Positions 33,621-45,187 are shown, counted from the first letter of the stretch. The stretch is DNA of 64,000 bases from Saccopteryx bilineata (GCF_036850765.1 NC_089495.1:208556347-208620346), one strand, 5' to 3'. Translations and numbers: made by a program. The notes: generated by a model from the sequence alone, not told the origin.

Positions 33621-35382
33621 CTTCCAAAGAGAAAGGTCTTGGCCGGTATCTCGGAGTCCGATTCATGGAAAATAAGTACAATCTTCAGGCCCTGGGATCA
33701 TAGGGTGTGGTCAGCTGTCCGCCCGCCCTGGAGAAGCACGAGGATCGCAGGCTCATAACCCTCCTCCCCCACTGAAGCTCACTCTGGACCCTTGTCCACA
33801 GAGTGAGGCGGGCAGAGAGGTTTCTGCACAAGTTGGAGCACTTGTGTCTTAGCGTGCTCCTGGCCTTGGGGACAGTGGCCGGCACAGAGGACGCGGTGCC
33901 ACCCCTTTGCTGAGGAGCGGATGTGGAGGTGGACCCAGAGGCCACCACTCACTCCAGCTTTGCGTCCTTGGAGCCCGTGGCACAGAGGATGTGGTGCCGC
34001 CCCTTTGCTGAGGAGCGGGCGTGGGGCTGGACGCAGAGGCCACCACTCACTCCAGCTTCGCGTCCTCGGTGCCCCTGGGCTCACCCTGCCTGAGGGCAGA
34101 GTCCGTTTGGGGGTGCCGTGTTGTTGTGTTATGGCCTTGTGAGGAAGGGGGTCTGGGAGGTGACGAGCCTGGGGACGTCCCCCGTGCTCCGTGCTGTCAC
34201 AGCCTCACTCCGTCCTCTTCGCCGTGTCACCGTACAGGCCTGCAGCCATGTGGTGATTCCTTTAGAATGGCGGATGTTACTTTGTGTGTACACCTAACGG
34301 ACAGCTAGACAGAGTAGACAACATGAGCGCGGGGGGGGGTGTGTGTCGCTGGACCCGCTGACACCCTCTCGATTAGCAAGGACGACTCAGCAGGGAGCAC
34401 CACTCGATCTCTGCTCTGGCCCCGTCCGCGGAGCGGGCGTTCCTGCTTGTGCTGTGAGTCCAGCTGCCCCTTGCACGTGGCTGGCCAGGTCCAGCCCAGA
34501 TCACACCTTCTGGAAGGGTCAAGGGCTGGTCATAGGAGAGTGCCCCGCTAAGCCCTGGGGATGTGAAGTGACCGACATGCCCCTGGGACACATTGTGCAT
34601 TGACCGGGAAGGTGCAGAGCCCACAGCCAAGTGCCCGCAGCACGCCTGCCCGCGGTGTGCCCTTAGGGGGCGTTCTGAGAGCAGGGTGGGCACACGGGGC
34701 CTGTGGGCCCGGGAGGCCAGGGAGAGCTGTCTGGGTTGATCTCTCAGTGATGGACAGGACTCAGACGGTCACCGTGGAGGGGGTGTCACTGGGAGGGGCG
34801 GTGCAACCCAGAGGTGTGACGGTCCCCAGGCAGGGAGGAGCGTGACGGGAACTGGGCACACTCACTCGTCATGTGTCCACGCGAGGCCGCCCAGAAGGGG
34901 AACACGCTTCTGCCCTGTCCCCACGCCTGGCTCTCTAGCACACCCGTCTGGCCTGGGAGGTCCCGGAGCCTGCGCCTCCCCTGTCCCCAGCAGCCAGTCC
35001 CTGGCCGTTACGGGGGTCCAGCAGCCGGGGGGCAGGCCACCCCCACCCCCGCAGGGCCTGGCTGGCAGAGGACTTCCCATGCAGCAGGACCGGGCACTCG
35101 CCGGGGGCCGGCGGGCAGTCCCGTTACCCCCCTGGGGGGACAAAGGGCTGGAAAGGCAGGACTCAGGGTGAGGATCCACGTTCTATTTCTTCTGAACATC
35201 TGGGACTCTAGAGAGCGTTCCTGTTTGAGCTGCCACCAGGAGTGACGACAGAAACCGGGTATCCGTTTAGAGGAGGGCTGTCAGCAGCAGCCACGGGACG
35301 CAGGACTCCTGACACCCCCCCCCCCCAGGGTGTACAGCGACACTTTGGGCCACGACGCCGTGAGTTTGGCGGCAGAGCGATT
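33621..35382. other. unique sequence with a 98-bp tandem duplication
   Basis: About two copies of a 98-bp unit lie at about 33877-34075 (AGGCCACCACTCACTCCAGC at 33939 and 34037; GTGGCACAGAGGA-type segments before each). The rest is GC-rich and unrecognised. Confidence 0.6.
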
Positions 35383-35398
35383 AAGAAACCCAAGTGCG

Positions 35399-35819
35399 GC
35401 CCTGGCCGGTTGGCTCAGCGGTAGAGCGTCGGCCTAGCGTGCGGAGGACCCGGGTTCGATTCCCGGCCAGGGCACACAGGAGAAGCGCCCATTTGCTTCT
35501 CCACCCCTCCGCCGCACTTTCCTCTCTGTCTCTCTCTTCCCCTCCCGCAGCCAAGGCTCCATTGGAGCAAAGATGGCCCGGGCGCTGGGGATGGCTCCTT
35601 GGCCTCTGCCCCAGGCGCTAGAGTGGCTCTGGTCGCAATATGGCGACGCCCAGGATGGGCAGAGCATCGCCCCCTGGTGGGCAGAGCATCGCCCCTGGTG
35701 GGCGTGCTGGGTGGATCCCGGTCGGGCGCATGCGGGAGTCTGTCTGACTGTCTCTCCCTGTTTCCAGCTTCAGAAAAATGAAAAAAAAAAAAAAAAGAAA
35801 AAAGAAAAAAAAAAAAAAA
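35399..35819 (+). mobile_element. tRNA-derived bat SINE, full length (GCCCTGGCC family)
   Basis: The best reference copy, and the only one in plus orientation. Head GCCCTGGCCGGTTGGCTCAG with box A (TGGCTCAGCGG near 35411-35421) and box B (GGTTCGATTCC, 35453-35463), then a CT-rich segment, the body CTCCATTGGAGCAAAGATGG and GCGCTAGAGTGGCTCTGGTC, two tandem GGGCAGAGCATCGCCCC units at about 35657-35700, and an A-rich tail at 35777-35819. The 16-bp duplication AAGAAACCCAAGTGCG is exact (35383-35398 and 35820-35835). Long tail and perfect duplication mark a young insertion. Confidence 0.97.
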
Positions 35820-35835
35820 AAGAAACCCAAGTGCG

Positions 35836-36842
35836 AAGTTCTTTTCCTTCCGGATCGAGTCCTTCTCTCAGCAAAACTCCACTTCAAGGGTTTTTTTATA
35901 ACACAGCCGTTCTGCATTCCCACTGTGAACCCCGCGCCGCGCTGCTCGTGGGCAAGAGGCCGCCTTTTCACTGCCGGGCAGGACTCGGCTAATGGACACT
36001 TTACTGCTGAGTGCGCCGTCCCTTTGGGAGGAAAGTAATTTCATCCCACGGCATGTCTCGTCCCCCGGCTTGCTTATCAGCGGTGTTATTATGCTGGCAA
36101 GAGGCATTTGTAAGCTTTTCAAGTGATTGACCGATGTGTTGTTGTTTTTTCCAGGTAAAGGAAAAAGGAAAAAAAAACCATGCTAAAAGCAAAACGCTAT
36201 ATGGGGGGGGGGTTGTGGATCATGGCAACCAAGTCGATGTTTATCTTACAAGTGCTGGGGACGGTGAAGAACCCAGCTGCTGCTTCTCCGTGAGTCCCAC
36301 AAGCCAGCCTGGCTGCGCGAGAGGCGTGGGGAGGAGCTCGCAGAGGAAGCCAAGGGCCCGCCACCCTCCCTCCGTCCGAGCCCTCAGACGGAGGGTGGCT
36401 GCAGAATTCTGAGCCTTTGTCTTCTCATCTGTGCAAAGGGAGCCGGAATGAACTTGGTTCCCAAAACGACCGTGAGGACAAAAGGACGTGCTAACGTTAG
36501 AGACGCAGGGAGTATGCTAACGTTAGAGACGCAGGGAGTGCCGCTCTGGAGGCGTGAGCCGCGCTGCTGTCCCCGCAGTGTCCGCTTCTGCCTGAGTCGG
36601 TCAGGGCGACTTCTGCACACGCCTCAGTGTGTGCTGGGCGGTGGGTGTTTGTGACTGACTGCTCCCTCTCGCCTTGACGGTCGGCCACACACCAGTTTGG
36701 GCCACAGACAGCGTCAGCATCTTTCGTTTTCTGTCAAAATCTCGCAGTTTATCAAGCAGACTTTGACTGGAATTCATCGTGTGTTGCACGCCCAGAGCTG
36801 ACACGAGTCTTTGGAATCACTACCGCTGGTGATCTCCTTGAG
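35836..36842. other. unique sequence, no gene
   Basis: An AT-richer stretch lies at 36020-36190 and a G-run at 36203-36213. A 26-bp tandem duplication of TGCTAACGTTAGAGACGCAG lies at about 36488-36540. No gene. Confidence 0.55.
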
Positions 36843-37014
36843 GTGTGCGTGTGTGCGCGTGCGCGTGTGTGTGTGCGTGCGTGTGTGCGTGTGCGTGCGT
36901 GTGTGCGTGTGCGTGCGCGTGTGCGTGTGCGTGCGCGTGTGCGTGTGCGTGCGCGTGTGCGTGTGCGTGCGTGTGTGCGTGTGCGTGCGTGTGTGCGTGT
37001 GCGTGCGCGCGCGC
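36843..37014. repeat. (GTGTGC)n alternating tract
   Basis: About 170 bp of strictly alternating purine-pyrimidine sequence, built from GTGTGCGTGTGCGTGCGTGT-type modules with a GCGCGCGC end. Strong Z-DNA potential. Confidence 0.97.
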
Positions 37015-37112
37015 CAGAGGTGTTTTTCATACACATTTTTGTAGGTTGGTGAGTGGGCCCTCAGGAGGTTGAGTCCAGTGCCTCGGTCGCAAGTTCTGCC
37101 CGGCCGTTCTTG

Positions 37113-37538
37113 TTTTTTTTTTTTTTTTTTTTCATTTTTCTGAAGCTGGAAACGGGGAGAGACAGTCAGACAGACTCCCGCATGCGCCCGACCGGGATCC
37201 ACCCAGCACACCCACCAGGGGCGACGCTCTGCCCACCAGGGGGCGACGCTCTGCCCACCAGGGGGCGATGCTCTGCCCCTCCTGGGTGTCGCCATGTTGC
37301 GACCAGAGCCACTCTAGCGCCTGCGGTAGAGGCCAAGGAGCCATCCCCAGTGCCTGGGCCATCTTTGCTCCAATGGAGCCTTGGCTGCGGGAGGGGAAGA
37401 GAGAGACAGGGAGGAAGGAGGGGGGGAGGGGTGGAGAAGCAAATGGGCGCTTCTCCTGTGTGCCCTGGCCGGGAATCGAACCCGGGTCCTCCGCACACTA
37501 GGCCGACGCTCTACCACTGAGCCAACCAGCCAGGGCCA
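37113..37538 (-). mobile_element. tRNA-derived bat SINE (GCCCTGGCC family), triplicated internal unit
   Basis: Minus strand, with a long T-run at left (tail) and head at right. Exact 16-bp duplication TGCCCGGCCGTTCTTG (37097-37112 and 37539-37554). The internal segment around 37205-37275 carries three tandem copies of the CACCAGGGGGCGACGCTCTG unit, more than the other copies. AAGCAAATGGG subtype. Young. Confidence 0.97.
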
Positions 37539-37554
37539 TGCCCGGCCGTTCTTG

Positions 37555-37998
37555 GGAGCTCTTGACCCTGAAAGACGTGAACCCAGCTCTGGAACACACG
37601 GCCAGCAGGGAGCTCAGTCTGGACACCGGTCGTCAGAGGGTCCGTCGAGCTCAGTTCCATAGGGACCCAAAGCCGTGGGTGTGACCACGACACAGGCCTT
37701 CTGACCACAGCTGTGTCTCACGTTCAGCCGTGGGGGCCGCCAGCTCCACTTCTGCTGCCCCTCAGGTGAGCTCGCACCTTCCTGGTGGCCGGGGGCAGAG
37801 GACAGACAGGCAGTGAGCGGCTGTGACGCACGTGCGCTCCCGAAAGCCACGGCTGGGTGTCCTCCCCACAGCGGAGGCAGAGCAGGCCCCACACTTGACT
37901 CGTTTATATTGGCTGCCACCAGACCAGAGTGGGAAACTAGGAGAAAAATCCCTCTTTCTACCAGTAATACATAACATACAGGTATAACGTTTATAATA
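37555..37998. other. unique spacer
   Basis: GC-rich then AT-rich; nothing recognised. Confidence 0.5.
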
Positions 37999-38383
37999 TT
38001 TCTTTTTCTTTTTCTTTTTTTTTGTATTTTTCTGAAGTTGGAAACGGGAGGCAGTCAGACAGACTCCCACATGTGCCCGACCGGGATCCACCCGGCATGC
38101 CCACCAGGGGGTGATGCTCTGCCCATCTGGGGCATCACTCTGTTGAGACCAGAGCCATTCTAGCACCTGAGGCAGAGGCCACAGAGCCATCCTCAGCTGT
38201 CGGGCCATCTTTGCTCTAATGGAGCCTCCGCTGCGGGAGGGGAAGAGAGAGACAGAGAGGAAGGAGAGGGGGAGGGGTGGAGAAGCAGATGGGTGCTTCT
38301 CCTGTGTGTCTTGGCCGGGAATCGAACCCGGGACTCCTGCATGCCAGGCCGACGCTCTACCACTGAGCCAACCGGCCAGGGCT
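37999..38383 (-). mobile_element. tRNA-derived bat SINE (GCCCTGGCC family)
   Basis: Minus strand, tail TTTCTTTTTCTTTTTCTTTT at left, head ending ACCGGCCAGGGCT at right. Body has GCAGATGGGTGCTTCTCC. One internal unit (GGGTGATGCTCTGCCC). No convincing target duplication was found. Confidence 0.92.
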
Positions 38384-39526
38384 CACCCAATACTTTTAAT
38401 GAATTTAATTCTTAGGAGCTTTACAATGCAGAAGCACTGAACATGTTCTGGACCAGTCTGCAGTCACCCTGCAGGTGTGCGTGAGTCTCACAGAGGAAGC
38501 AGAAGCGGTTCAGGCTCGTTGTGGTCAGTTGATGGAGAAGCTAGGTGAGGGCTCCCCACCACCCCACACAATGACTCTCAATCTCTTTGCCTTTCCAGAC
38601 ACAGTCCTGCCCGTCTTCTAAATCTGTGACCCTTCCAGCCTCTCAGCTGGGGGTGGGGGATTCCTCCTCTTCAACCAGGGGGCGTTGAACAACGTCGCAG
38701 AGATTGCGGCTGGGGTCGGGCTACTGGCATCAAGTGGGTAGAGCCCAGGGAGGCTGCTGAGGGCACCACAGTGCCTGGGGCCGCCCTCAAGAACAAACCA
38801 TCCTGCCCCTAGTGTCAGCAGTTCAGAGGTTAAAACGCCCAGCTGTAAGTTTAAAACCAGAAGGCTGAACATCAGAACACAGAGCAGCACGCCCCAAAAA
38901 TGTCAGCTTCAAGGCGCATCAAGTTACAGATGAAAAATAAAGTGTCGTCATGCCAGCCTCTCGACGTAATGACCAGTCCGGAGGAAGGAGCCCCAGGAGC
39001 ACTGGGACAGGGCCTGAGGGTACAGTCCCCAAAGCTCGGACTTCGGGAAGGTCCAGAGGGCACGTGACCCTCCCAAGCCCTGTGAGAGGAGGAGACGGAA
39101 GCTATCCATTCGTTCGCCGCAACGCTCGAACCGTGTTTGTGAGGAGGCAGACTTTTATGTACGAGGACCAGGAGGCACACATCACTTAGATGTTTCATGC
39201 TGTTAGGGAACTGGCCAGCTTTTACTGCGACCTGGGATTGTGCTTAGATCTGAAGAGTCTCTTCAGAGATTCATTTCAGGGTGAGTGTAAACAGAGGGGG
39301 TCAGTCCTGCTTCGGCAGCATGGGGGTGGGGGATGTTCGTGGGGGCGGAGTGAACAGGGCTGGTGCGTCAGTGACGCTGCTCACAGCGGAGGGACGTGGA
39401 GGCCGTCACGCTGTTCTCCTGCTGTGGTCAACGTCAGGAACCTTCCAGAGTGAGACGTTTCCAAAAAGCAGACGATGCCCCCAAACCATCCAGTTACAGC
39501 TTCCACATTCTGATCGCTCAAGTGAT
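38384..39526. other. unique sequence, no gene
   Basis: No repeat family or gene recognised. Confidence 0.45.
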
Positions 39527-40135
39527 GGCATCGGAGGCCACGGGCACCTCCACACACCCTGCTGCATCACCCACAGCTCCGGGATGGGACGGTCCCCGCT
39601 GGCTCGTGCATGGTGGCATCGGAGGCTGAGACACCTGCACACATCCTGCTGCGTCACCCACAGCTCCGGGATGGGACGGTCCCCGCTGGCTCGTGCGTGG
39701 TGGCATCGGAGGCTGAGACACCTCCATACACCCTGCTGCGTCACCCACAGCTCCGGGATGGGACGGTCCCCGCTGGCTCGTGTGTGGTGGCGAGGCTGGG
39801 ACACCTGCACACATCCTGCTGTGTCACCCACAGCTCCGGGATGGGACGGTCCCCGCTGGCTCGTGCGTGGTGGCGAGGCTGGGACACCTGCACACATCCT
39901 GCTGTGTCACCCACAGCTCCGGGATGGGACGGTCCCCGCTGGCTCGTGCGTGGTGGCGAGGCTGGGACACCTGCACACATCCTGCTGTGTCACCCACAGC
40001 TCCGGGATGGGACGGTCCCCGCTGGCTCGTGCGTGGTGGCGAGGCTGGGACACCTGCACACACCCTGCTGTGTCACCCACAGCTCCGGGATGGGACGGTC
40101 CCCGCTGGCTCGTGCGTGGTGGCGAGGCTGACACT
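39527..40135. repeat. 83-88-bp minisatellite, 7 copies plus partial
   Basis: Units contain ACACCTGCACACATCCTGCT, ACCCACAGCTCCGGGATGGG and GGTCCCCGCTGGCTCGTGCG. The GGC of each unit starts at 39527, 39615, 39702, 39789, 39872, 39955, 40038 and 40121, giving spacings 88, 87, 87, then four of 83. The early copies carry GGCATCGGAGGCTGAG, the later ones GGCGAGGCTGGG. The open frames through it are a repeat effect. Confidence 0.97.
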
Positions 40136-41925
40136 CCGGACTTGAAGCCACTGCCTTGGACGCTAGTCGGATAGCACCGGAGCAGGAATCTGAGCTCTGC
40201 CCCCGGATCAGGGGTGCTCTCCGCTGCAGCACGCCGGGGTCCACCTCCCGGCACAAGGCAGGCGTGGTCGTGCGGGGGTGGGGGGTGCGGGCAGCTCCCT
40301 CCCAAATCCGCGCGGACATCGGCTCGCCAGCTGGCGTTTGTACAGCTGAGCCTCTAAGGAACCGCCGCCTCTGATTCCTACCCGGAGAGCTGTAAACTAA
40401 TCCCAGGTTGGAAATGTAAATATTTTCCCCATGGGGAAGGCTGCTCTTAGCTGATTATAAATGGGAAAGGCTGGCAGCTATTAATATTGACGGTTATTCC
40501 TTGAAAAATGACTTCAAGGGGCCACTAATCAACTGTCTCTCCGCGTGAAGAATGGAGACGACACTCGCCGCATGCTTACGAACACGTGCTTGCGAGGACA
40601 GGGAAAAGGGGCGGACCTTCAGCATGGCGATGAGTCATGCAGAACGAGTAAAGCAGTTATTAGCATCTATATTGGACTTCAAATTTACAACATTCCTTTT
40701 CTTAAAAAAAACAACAGACAAAAAGGCTGCCGGGTCTTGTTGCTGCCGAGTCCCCTTGGAGTCGGTCCAGGGAGGGCGCCGTGCGGCGCTGGGGCGAAAG
40801 GGACGGAGGCCGGGGCTGTGTTTCCTCACTGGGTAAAAAGCAGCTTTGCACTTGTCTAAAAACATCTGGATGGTTTGGTGACTGGCTTGTCACAATGTTT
40901 GCTCTGCTTCTAGAGCTAATGTTGGCACGAAAGCCGCGCGGCAATGTGTCATTCCTCTGGGAGACCTCGTATGAGGGGACCCCGGGTTCTTCCCCAAAGC
41001 TCCTGCTGGGCACGAGGGCCTAGAGGCGAGCCAAGCGAACCCTCAGGTGACTCCGAAGAGTCCAGGCCTGTGGAGTCCCCTCTCCTCGAGTGTGCACACG
41101 ATCAGTGGCTTTCTTTTAACCAACTGAATATGGCAGCGGAGACGGGATGTAATTTCTGAGGTGGTCTTACAGGACAGTAGGACATCTGTCTTGCTAGTAG
41201 ACATCCTCCCTTGCTGGCTTTGTTAAATCCCGGTGGGGAGGTGGACCTCACGTGGCAGGGAACTGGGGGCGGGGCCTCTGGCTGTCCGGCAGCAAGAAAC
41301 GGAGACCTCTGCGTCCACCAGCTTCGAGGAACGGCATTCCGACAGTAGTCCTGCTGCCCGGTTTTAATGCAGTCACCGCTTTGGGGAGACTCCCGACGGG
41401 CCCCTCATCATAATAAACAGTGCAGCGATGATTTCCCAACCACAGCTTCCGCTGTCCCCAGGGAGGGATGACCAGCAGCCGGCGTTCTCCTGCCTCCACA
41501 GATCCGGGCGGCACAGGCTGGGTTCTCGTTGGTGCCTCTTCCAGAGGACGCACCCACCGTTCGCCCCCTGGAGAGGTGACAGTCATCGTGAGCTGTGGAA
41601 GGCGAAGTTGCGGACACCACCAGGTCCCTTAGGGAAGTCTACCACCAATTCCAGTTGTTCTTTTCCAGTTCCATAACCCAGGCACTCTTTTTTTTTAAAG
41701 GAGGAGTAACACAGAATTCTTTCACTGTGGTGTGGAAAGACCTGAAAGGAAACAGAAGCCTCGTGATGAGGAGAGTGACCTGCCTCTTGCCCCAGGGTCA
41801 GGGCTTATGAGGAGGAGGTCTCCAAAGTGTCACGAGCTCACGGAGAAACAAGACGAATGGTCCTTCCCACACGGGCCTCACAAGACCTAGAAGCAGGAGG
41901 TTAACTAAGAGGCCAGCGGCTGTTT
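40136..41925. other. unique sequence with AT-rich island
   Basis: The stretch 40380-40720 is AT-rich, non-repetitive and holds GCTGATTATAAATGGG, CTATTAATATTGACGG and CCACTAATCAACTG, a plausible conserved regulatory element. No gene elsewhere. Confidence 0.4.
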
Positions 41926-41953
41926 AGAGAGAGAGAGAGAGAGAGAGAGAAAG
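41926..41953. repeat. (GA)n microsatellite
   Basis: Short GA run. Confidence 0.93.
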
Positions 41954-43520
41954 AACTGGTTGGAACCAAAGCCTTGTGCCTCAGCCTCCAGCCTGCGGGA
42001 GGCTGCACTTCGACTTGGCATTGGGGTCTCCCCGGACTGTTTAGCTCAGTTTTTGCGTCTGTGGTGCCGGACATGTCTCTAAATTTACTATCCCCCCTCC
42101 CCCTGCCGCCCTCATATTTTATGCAAAGTTTTATTACCTTGGGAATTCTGTGTGTTTCCATCTGGGAAAAATTTGCATGTTTTTGATGCTCTAAAATAAA
42201 GTCACGAAGAGGTAAAGAAACCTCTTTTGCTCATTATTTATTTGTTCAGTTTTGTATTTCTTTCATTGATTTTATGTTGGCCTCTTTCTCTCACCATTTT
42301 TGATTAGAGCAGGTCTGCATTCCAGGCACCCTGGGGGTCAGAATGCAGTGAGAAGTCGTTTGCGAAGGTGAACAGGCTCTCCAGGCCGTGCCTGCTCCGG
42401 TGTTCAGCTGTGTGCACACACACACATGCTCAGAAAAGTCCAGCGAGCCCTCCTGCCTGGCCGGGGCAGCCTTCCACGGCCGTGTCACCGCTCGGCCTCA
42501 CACTGACTGCATTCACCCAGTGACGGCGGAGTTACTGCATCTGTTAAATAATGCAATCGCTTTCATTAATTCTCCACCCACTGATGGAGGAAAAAAAAAA
42601 TAGCATCTGAGCAGCCAGCCATATGGTTGACTTTTTTAATGAATGCAAAGTACCGGGATGTCATAGGAAAGATTCTGGATGGGGGTGCCAATTAGGCAGC
42701 CTGATTCCCCACTAAATACCAAACCCAGATGAAATCCTCTCCTACGAGACCATTACCAGGTGATTGTTATATTTGAAAAAAGGGACCCGGCGCGCAGAGG
42801 AGGCACAAAGCCGCAATGCATAGGCAACGGCTCGTGCCAAGGAGTAAATTAAGCCTGTAACTGTCGCCGGTATTAAACTTAGCAGAGCGGGTCCCGAGCA
42901 TTAAAGAGAGGAATGTGTGAGAGAGTTTCATTCTTTTACATTGACTCCACAGTAAAATAAAGTGAACTCTGACAATATGATTTAGCAAAGACTCTAAAAC
43001 ATAACAGGTTGGAATGGCCATGTATCAAAAGTTATTTTTCTGTCCTATTACCTTTAATGAATAGCTTAGATCGCTGAACGCAGTCACTGAACCACAGCTC
43101 GGTGCATATTTGATAAGGAGAGAGAAGCCCTACAGGTTCTGGTGTGATGGCATTGATGGTGGCACGGCATGCCCGATGCCGTCGTGTGTGTGTGGAAATG
43201 CCCGTATCCCCTCGCGGAGTATACGTGCGTGTCCACACGCATGCCCGGTCGAATATTTTACCTGTAGGAATTCTGGGAATTCTGGTGAATTAAAATAGCT
43301 CTGATAATAAAGAATTTTATTGTACTTTTAAAAATCTTAAATAAAAAGATGTGCACAAAATCCTTCAGTGAAATTCACGGAAGAGAGACCTGTTACCAAA
43401 TTAGTGCCCAAAGGCCAGCTGGTGGCACACAGTGATGAATCTCTCAAATCGCTCGCCGCTCTGTGGAAAGGCTCCAGTAATTTAGCCCGTGGCCTGGAAA
43501 GGACCGCGTGTTTCCTATTC
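41954..43520. other. unique AT-rich sequence, candidate regulatory DNA
   Basis: The region 42190-43370 is largely AT-rich and repeat-free. The stretch 42600-43020 includes GGTGCCAATTAGGCAGCC, CATTACCAGGTGATTGT and GGAGTAAATTAAGCC. No gene recognised. Confidence 0.4.
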
Positions 43521-44362
43521 CAGCTTCCAGCAGAGTCCAAACCAGCCCACCCCATACTTTCAGAGCTGAAACGCGAACTTGCCAGCGCACCTTTGGCCCA
43601 GGCGCGCCCTGCCTGCGGCGGTGCGTTCTGGCTGCTGGGAGGGGAAAGCTGTCTCGGCCTTCCCCACGCCCGGCCGGCCAGTGACCGCCCCGCCGGCCCC
43701 CCACCGCACCTCACCCTGCAGCGGGACGCACCCCTGGCTGCAGGCGTGGGCGGAGTCCTCCCCGGGGGCGGGGCTCCGCGGGGTGTGGCTCACCTGCGTC
43801 CACTGTCCACTGACACGGCCGCCCCCACGGTCGGCCCCATCGCAGCAGGGTCCTGTAGGAGCCCTTCCCGGCCACCTCTCCGGCTTCTTCTCCGCCTGTG
43901 CGAACCTGGTGCTTTTGCTTGTGCTGGTCCTTCCCGCTGCAACACCCGGACGGACTGGTCCCTGTCCCTCCGAGACGTGCCAGTCTCCGTCCTGCGACGC
44001 GTTTCTGTCGGCGTTCTCCGGAGGGGAGGCATGTGCCCCTGCCACGTGCAGGCGAAGCTCCGGACAGCGTGACCAGGTCCCGCCTCCACGGTGTGCCCCT
44101 GCCCCCCGGACAGTCTGTAATGAGCCGAGGGTGGATGCGGCGTGGCGCTGCGACCCGGCCTGCGGTTGGGGCGAGCGGGCGGGTGGGCGGGCGCACGCGG
44201 GTTCCGGGGCCCTCACTCCGGCCTCAGCGCTGCTCTCACCGCACGCACCCCATCCCACCCCCCGCAGAGACGGAGCTTTCCCTGGGACAGTGTGGTCAGG
44301 TGCTCACAGGCAGAGCCCTGCGTTTGAGCCCCTCATACATATCGTGATGCCCCTGGGACGCC
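43521..44362. other. GC-rich, CpG-containing stretch, no gene
   Basis: High GC with many CpGs (for example GGCGCGCC at about 43599-43606). Long frames occur on both strands but overlap and have no recognisable domain. It could be a CpG-rich regulatory patch; no start-site motif seen. Confidence 0.35.
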
Positions 44363-44370
44363 GTCTAGGG
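44363..44370. other. left 8-bp target-site duplication
   Basis: GTCTAGGG, repeated as GTCTAGAG at 45180-45187 (one mismatch), flanks the hAT-like element. Confidence 0.78.
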
Positions 44371-45179
44371 CAAGCGTGGCCAACAGTGTTTGCCCCTGGG
44401 CCAGATCAGAAAGAAAACTTTTTTCATAGGCCGGATGAAATATTAAAATTAAAAAATGTTAAATACAAAAATGATCCGTTTAAGTAAACAAAATTTTATT
44501 ATGTAATTTGTTTATGAATAAATGTAAGTGAAAAAAATTTTAACATACAATATTATTTTAATAAAATATATTTTAATAAAAATATAATTACATACCGTAT
44601 AAATATTCAAACTGTATCACAATCAATCGAAACAATATTTAATTAATAGAATGAGCTTGAAGGGGTTACATCGCAAATAAAACAATTATTTCGTTTTGCA
44701 AACAGCCTGGACACGTTTTCAGTTATCAGCTGCAGCTCCTGTCTGTGCTACAATGCCGCTTGATTCAGCACACTTGACCACAAAAATAACGAGTTGTTTG
44801 ACCTTGGGTGCGCACTGGCAAACTCCGCCTAAAAGAATGTGGGTGTCACATCTCCGCTAAACGTCAAACGGTTCATACCGAGTACAGACGAGTACAAAAG
44901 TTGTAAATCTTTATAATGGAATTTAAAAAAAAAAAAGAAGTATCGCGAATCCATTCGACCAGTTATTGGAAGTTAACCCTAGATTAGTCACACGCGGAGT
45001 TCTTTTCCACATATCACTATCTTCTTAAATATCTCGATTTCCAGTAATCAATGACGCTTCCGCTTCTGAGTAGCTGAGATTTTTAAAGTAGCGGAGAATA
45101 TTAAAAATTTAATCGCAGGCCGCATAAACTCATTACGCGGGCCGGATCCGACCCGTGGGCCGAATGTTGGCCGTGCCTG
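44371..45179. mobile_element. non-autonomous hAT-like element
   Basis: Ends CAAGCGTGGCCAACA (left) and, read inward from the right, CAGGCACGGCCAACA match at 12 of 15 bases, with an 8-bp flanking duplication. The subterminal GGGCCAG and GGGCCGGATCCGACCC motifs and the AT-rich, ORF-free centre are typical of hAT-derived non-autonomous families in mammals. No transposase frame is present in 809 bp. It is a different family from the element at 4189-7528, judged by its termini. Confidence 0.82.
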
Positions 45180-45187
45180 GTCTAGAG
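45180..45187. other. right 8-bp target-site duplication
   Basis: GTCTAGAG, see left copy at 44363-44370. Confidence 0.78.

Noticed and set aside
35399..35475. Possible functional tRNA gene
   Set aside because: The tRNA-like head with A and B boxes is fused to a SINE body and A-tail, lies between target duplications, and is repeated across the window. It is a SINE promoter, not a tRNA gene.
35573..35781. Recurrent frame starting MARALGMAPWPLPQALEWLW
   Set aside because: The same peptide appears at each GCCCTGGCC-family SINE on either strand orientation; it is the SINE body translated by chance.
43368..44487. Frames of 234-302 codons on both strands
   Set aside because: High GC content explains them; mirrored frames on both strands and no domain.
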